Shown: in pieces, positions 63,335 through 64,000 of the stretch
Layout of the letters: every line of letters starts with the position of its first letter
Position numbering within the stretch: position 1 is the first letter of the stretch
Assembly (NCBI GenBank): GCA_004124535.1
Contig: SCKQ01000005.1
Span: 8,321 to 72,320, forward strand
DNA from: Fidelibacterota bacterium
GTDB taxonomy: Bacteria; Marinisomatota; Marinisomatia; Marinisomatales; TCS55
Reading direction: 5' to 3'
DNA: 64,000 bases
Notes under the pieces: generated by a model
Told to the model about the DNA's origin: nothing
The model's database searches: none
The model's input: only the letters and a program-made list of their open reading frames with translations
Made by a program: the position numbers and the translations under genes

Positions 63335-63354
63335 AACACTTTAAGTTATTCATT

Positions 63355-63732
63355 ATGAGTTCAGAGCCGAAACAGATTAAGAAACTGTATTATTCGATTG
63401 GCGAAGTGAGCAAAATGACGGAGCTGAAAGCATACGTATTGCGGTACTGGGAAACGGAGTTCAAGCAGCTGAAACCGCCGAAAAACCGGGCCGGGAACCG
63501 CACCTACCGCCAGAGCGATATTGACCTGATTCTGTACATAAAGGACCTGCTTTACACCAAGAAATTCACTATTGAAGGGGCCCGCAATCAGCTGGCAACA
63601 GAAAAAGACGGTAAAAAGGAAGATGCGCCCGCACTAGTGGAAAGCGTACAGCAGACGGCACCGGCCAGGAAGGAAACATTACTGAAGATCAAGCAGGAAT
63701 TGGAAACACTGCTGGAAATATTACGTAGATAG
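63355..63732 (+). CDS. MerR-family transcriptional regulator
   Basis: This is a DNA-binding regulator of 125 residues. The MerR winged helix (YSIGEVSKMTELKAYVLRYW then RTYRQSDIDLILYIKDLLYT) fills the first ~80 residues, followed by a dimerisation helix at the end (LKIKQELETLLEILRR). The N-terminal KKLYYSIGEVSKMTELKAYV stretch is typical of a MerR subgroup common in FCB bacteria. It lacks metal-binding Cys, so metal sensing is unlikely. Seven bases after its stop the tRNA-Pro gene begins. Confidence 0.88.
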   Translation: MSSEPKQIKKLYYSIGEVSKMTELKAYVLRYWETEFKQLKPPKNRAGNRTYRQSDIDLILYIKDLLYTKKFTIEGARNQLATEKDGKKEDAPALVESVQQTAPARKETLLKIKQELETLLEILRR

Positions 63733-63738
63733 ATTTAT

Positions 63739-63812
63739 CGGAGCGTGGCGCAGTCCGGTAGCGCACTGCAATGGGGTTGCAGGGGTCGCAGGTTCAAATC
63801 CTGTCGCTCCGA
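63739..63812 (+). tRNA. tRNA-Pro (anticodon GGG)
   Basis: A 74-base cloverleaf. CGGAGCG pairs with CGCTCCG, followed by discriminator A. The anticodon loop ATGGGGT gives GGG (stem CTGCA/TGCAG). The T-arm is CAGG-TTCAAAT-CCTG. No full CCA is encoded. It lies 6 bases past the MerR stop codon and is probably co-transcribed. Confidence 0.94.
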
Positions 63813-63822
63813 CACTGTAAGT

Positions 63823-63856
63823 ACCCTGTTTTCTTGACGGAAAGCGGGGTTTTTTT
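63823..63856 (+). terminator. Rho-independent terminator after tRNA-Pro
   Basis: The left arm ACCCTGTTTTC pairs (with G-U) with GAAAGCGGGGT (63840-63850), followed by six more T. It ends the MerR/tRNA-Pro transcript. Confidence 0.85.
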
Positions 63857-63895
63857 ATAGCAGTAACTGCTGCCTAGTTAATTGTTAAATAACAG

Positions 63896-63918
63896 CCAAA
63901 AATAGCCCTTTTTGGGCT
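63896..63918 (-). terminator. Terminator for the gene entering from the right edge
   Basis: On the minus strand AGCCC, a five-base A loop and GGGCT form a hairpin (63904-63918) followed by A and five T. It lies 34 bases after the stop of the partial minus-strand frame. Confidence 0.65.
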
Positions 63919-63951
63919 TAATCTGCTACATATATGCTACTTGGTAATATC

Positions 63952-64000
63952 CTACGATGTTTTTTTGTAATCTTCTTTTAGAAAAGAATCAACTTCAACA
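63952..64000 (-). CDS. C-terminal end of a minus-strand gene (partial)
   Basis: An open frame enters from the right edge and ends VEVDSFLKEDYKKTS with TAG at 63952-63954. A terminator hairpin downstream supports it being a true gene end. Fifteen residues are too few to assign a family. The location next to tRNA-Pro makes an integrase or other island gene possible, but there is no positive evidence. Confidence 0.35.
   Translation of the reverse strand, partial: VEVDSFLKEDYKKTS

Overview
The window looks like a bacterial chromosome segment from the FCB side of the tree. Candidatus Marinimicrobia (SAR406) or a close relative is my best guess. That is an inference from gene content: a TonB-dependent receptor with an N-terminal carboxypeptidase-regulatory-like domain, a PorV/PorQ-type barrel, a large secreted protein with a FlgD/T9SS-like C-terminal domain, a GWxTD-domain protein, and a dockerin-tailed subtilisin. 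Nearly all of the window is coding, genes are mostly on the + strand, and many neighbours overlap by 1-4 bases. Shine-Dalgarno sites are often weak or absent. By eye the first ~47 kb is AT-richer than the translation-gene operon on the right. I see no phage, insertion sequence or CRISPR array.

Layout. 1-8 kb: Nnr (cut by the window edge), a VanZ-like protein, murA, trkA-trkH, an enoyl-CoA hydratase, a dipeptide epimerase and methylmalonyl-CoA epimerase. 8.4-16.7 kb: an aromatic-amino-acid-decarboxylase homologue divergent from uvrC, a secreted S8 protease with dockerin repeats, a Rieske protein, a DUF998-like membrane protein, then (minus strand) a cystathionine beta-synthase-like enzyme and a TlpA-like thioredoxin. 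16.8-23.9 kb: a surface cluster of TonB-dependent receptor, large secreted protein and PorV-like barrel. 23.9-32.6 kb: FMN reductase, Hsp20, a DegT aminotransferase, two consecutive TldD/TldE pairs and a methyltransferase.

32.6-46.5 kb: tRNA-Leu, smpB-tyrS, trxA-trxB, an orphan ABC ATPase lacking the catalytic Glu, a PspC relic, an RfaE-type kinase, a propeller protein, a GWxTD protein, a RecB-like nuclease, an inositol monophosphatase, an alanine/glycine symporter, a comEC relic, an RNase HII-YraN fusion and lepB. 46.5-53 kb: four uncharacterised small proteins, a second tRNA-Leu, an acyl-CoA synthetase, gpsA, tRNA-Arg and a TPR membrane protein. 53-61.8 kb: the classical rimP-nusA-infB-rbfA-truB-ribF-rpsO-pnp operon. 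The window ends with an alanine-aminotransferase-like enzyme, a MerR regulator, tRNA-Pro and the tail of a minus-strand gene.

Most of this is housekeeping. The points that stand out are the RNase HII-YraN fusion, the doubled TldD/TldE system, two genes broken by in-frame stops (pspC-like and comEC-like), the degenerate ABC ATPase, a perfect 20-bp palindrome between two divergent genes, and an inverted repeat over the probable merR promoter. I did not find a clearly new multi-gene defence or biosynthetic system.
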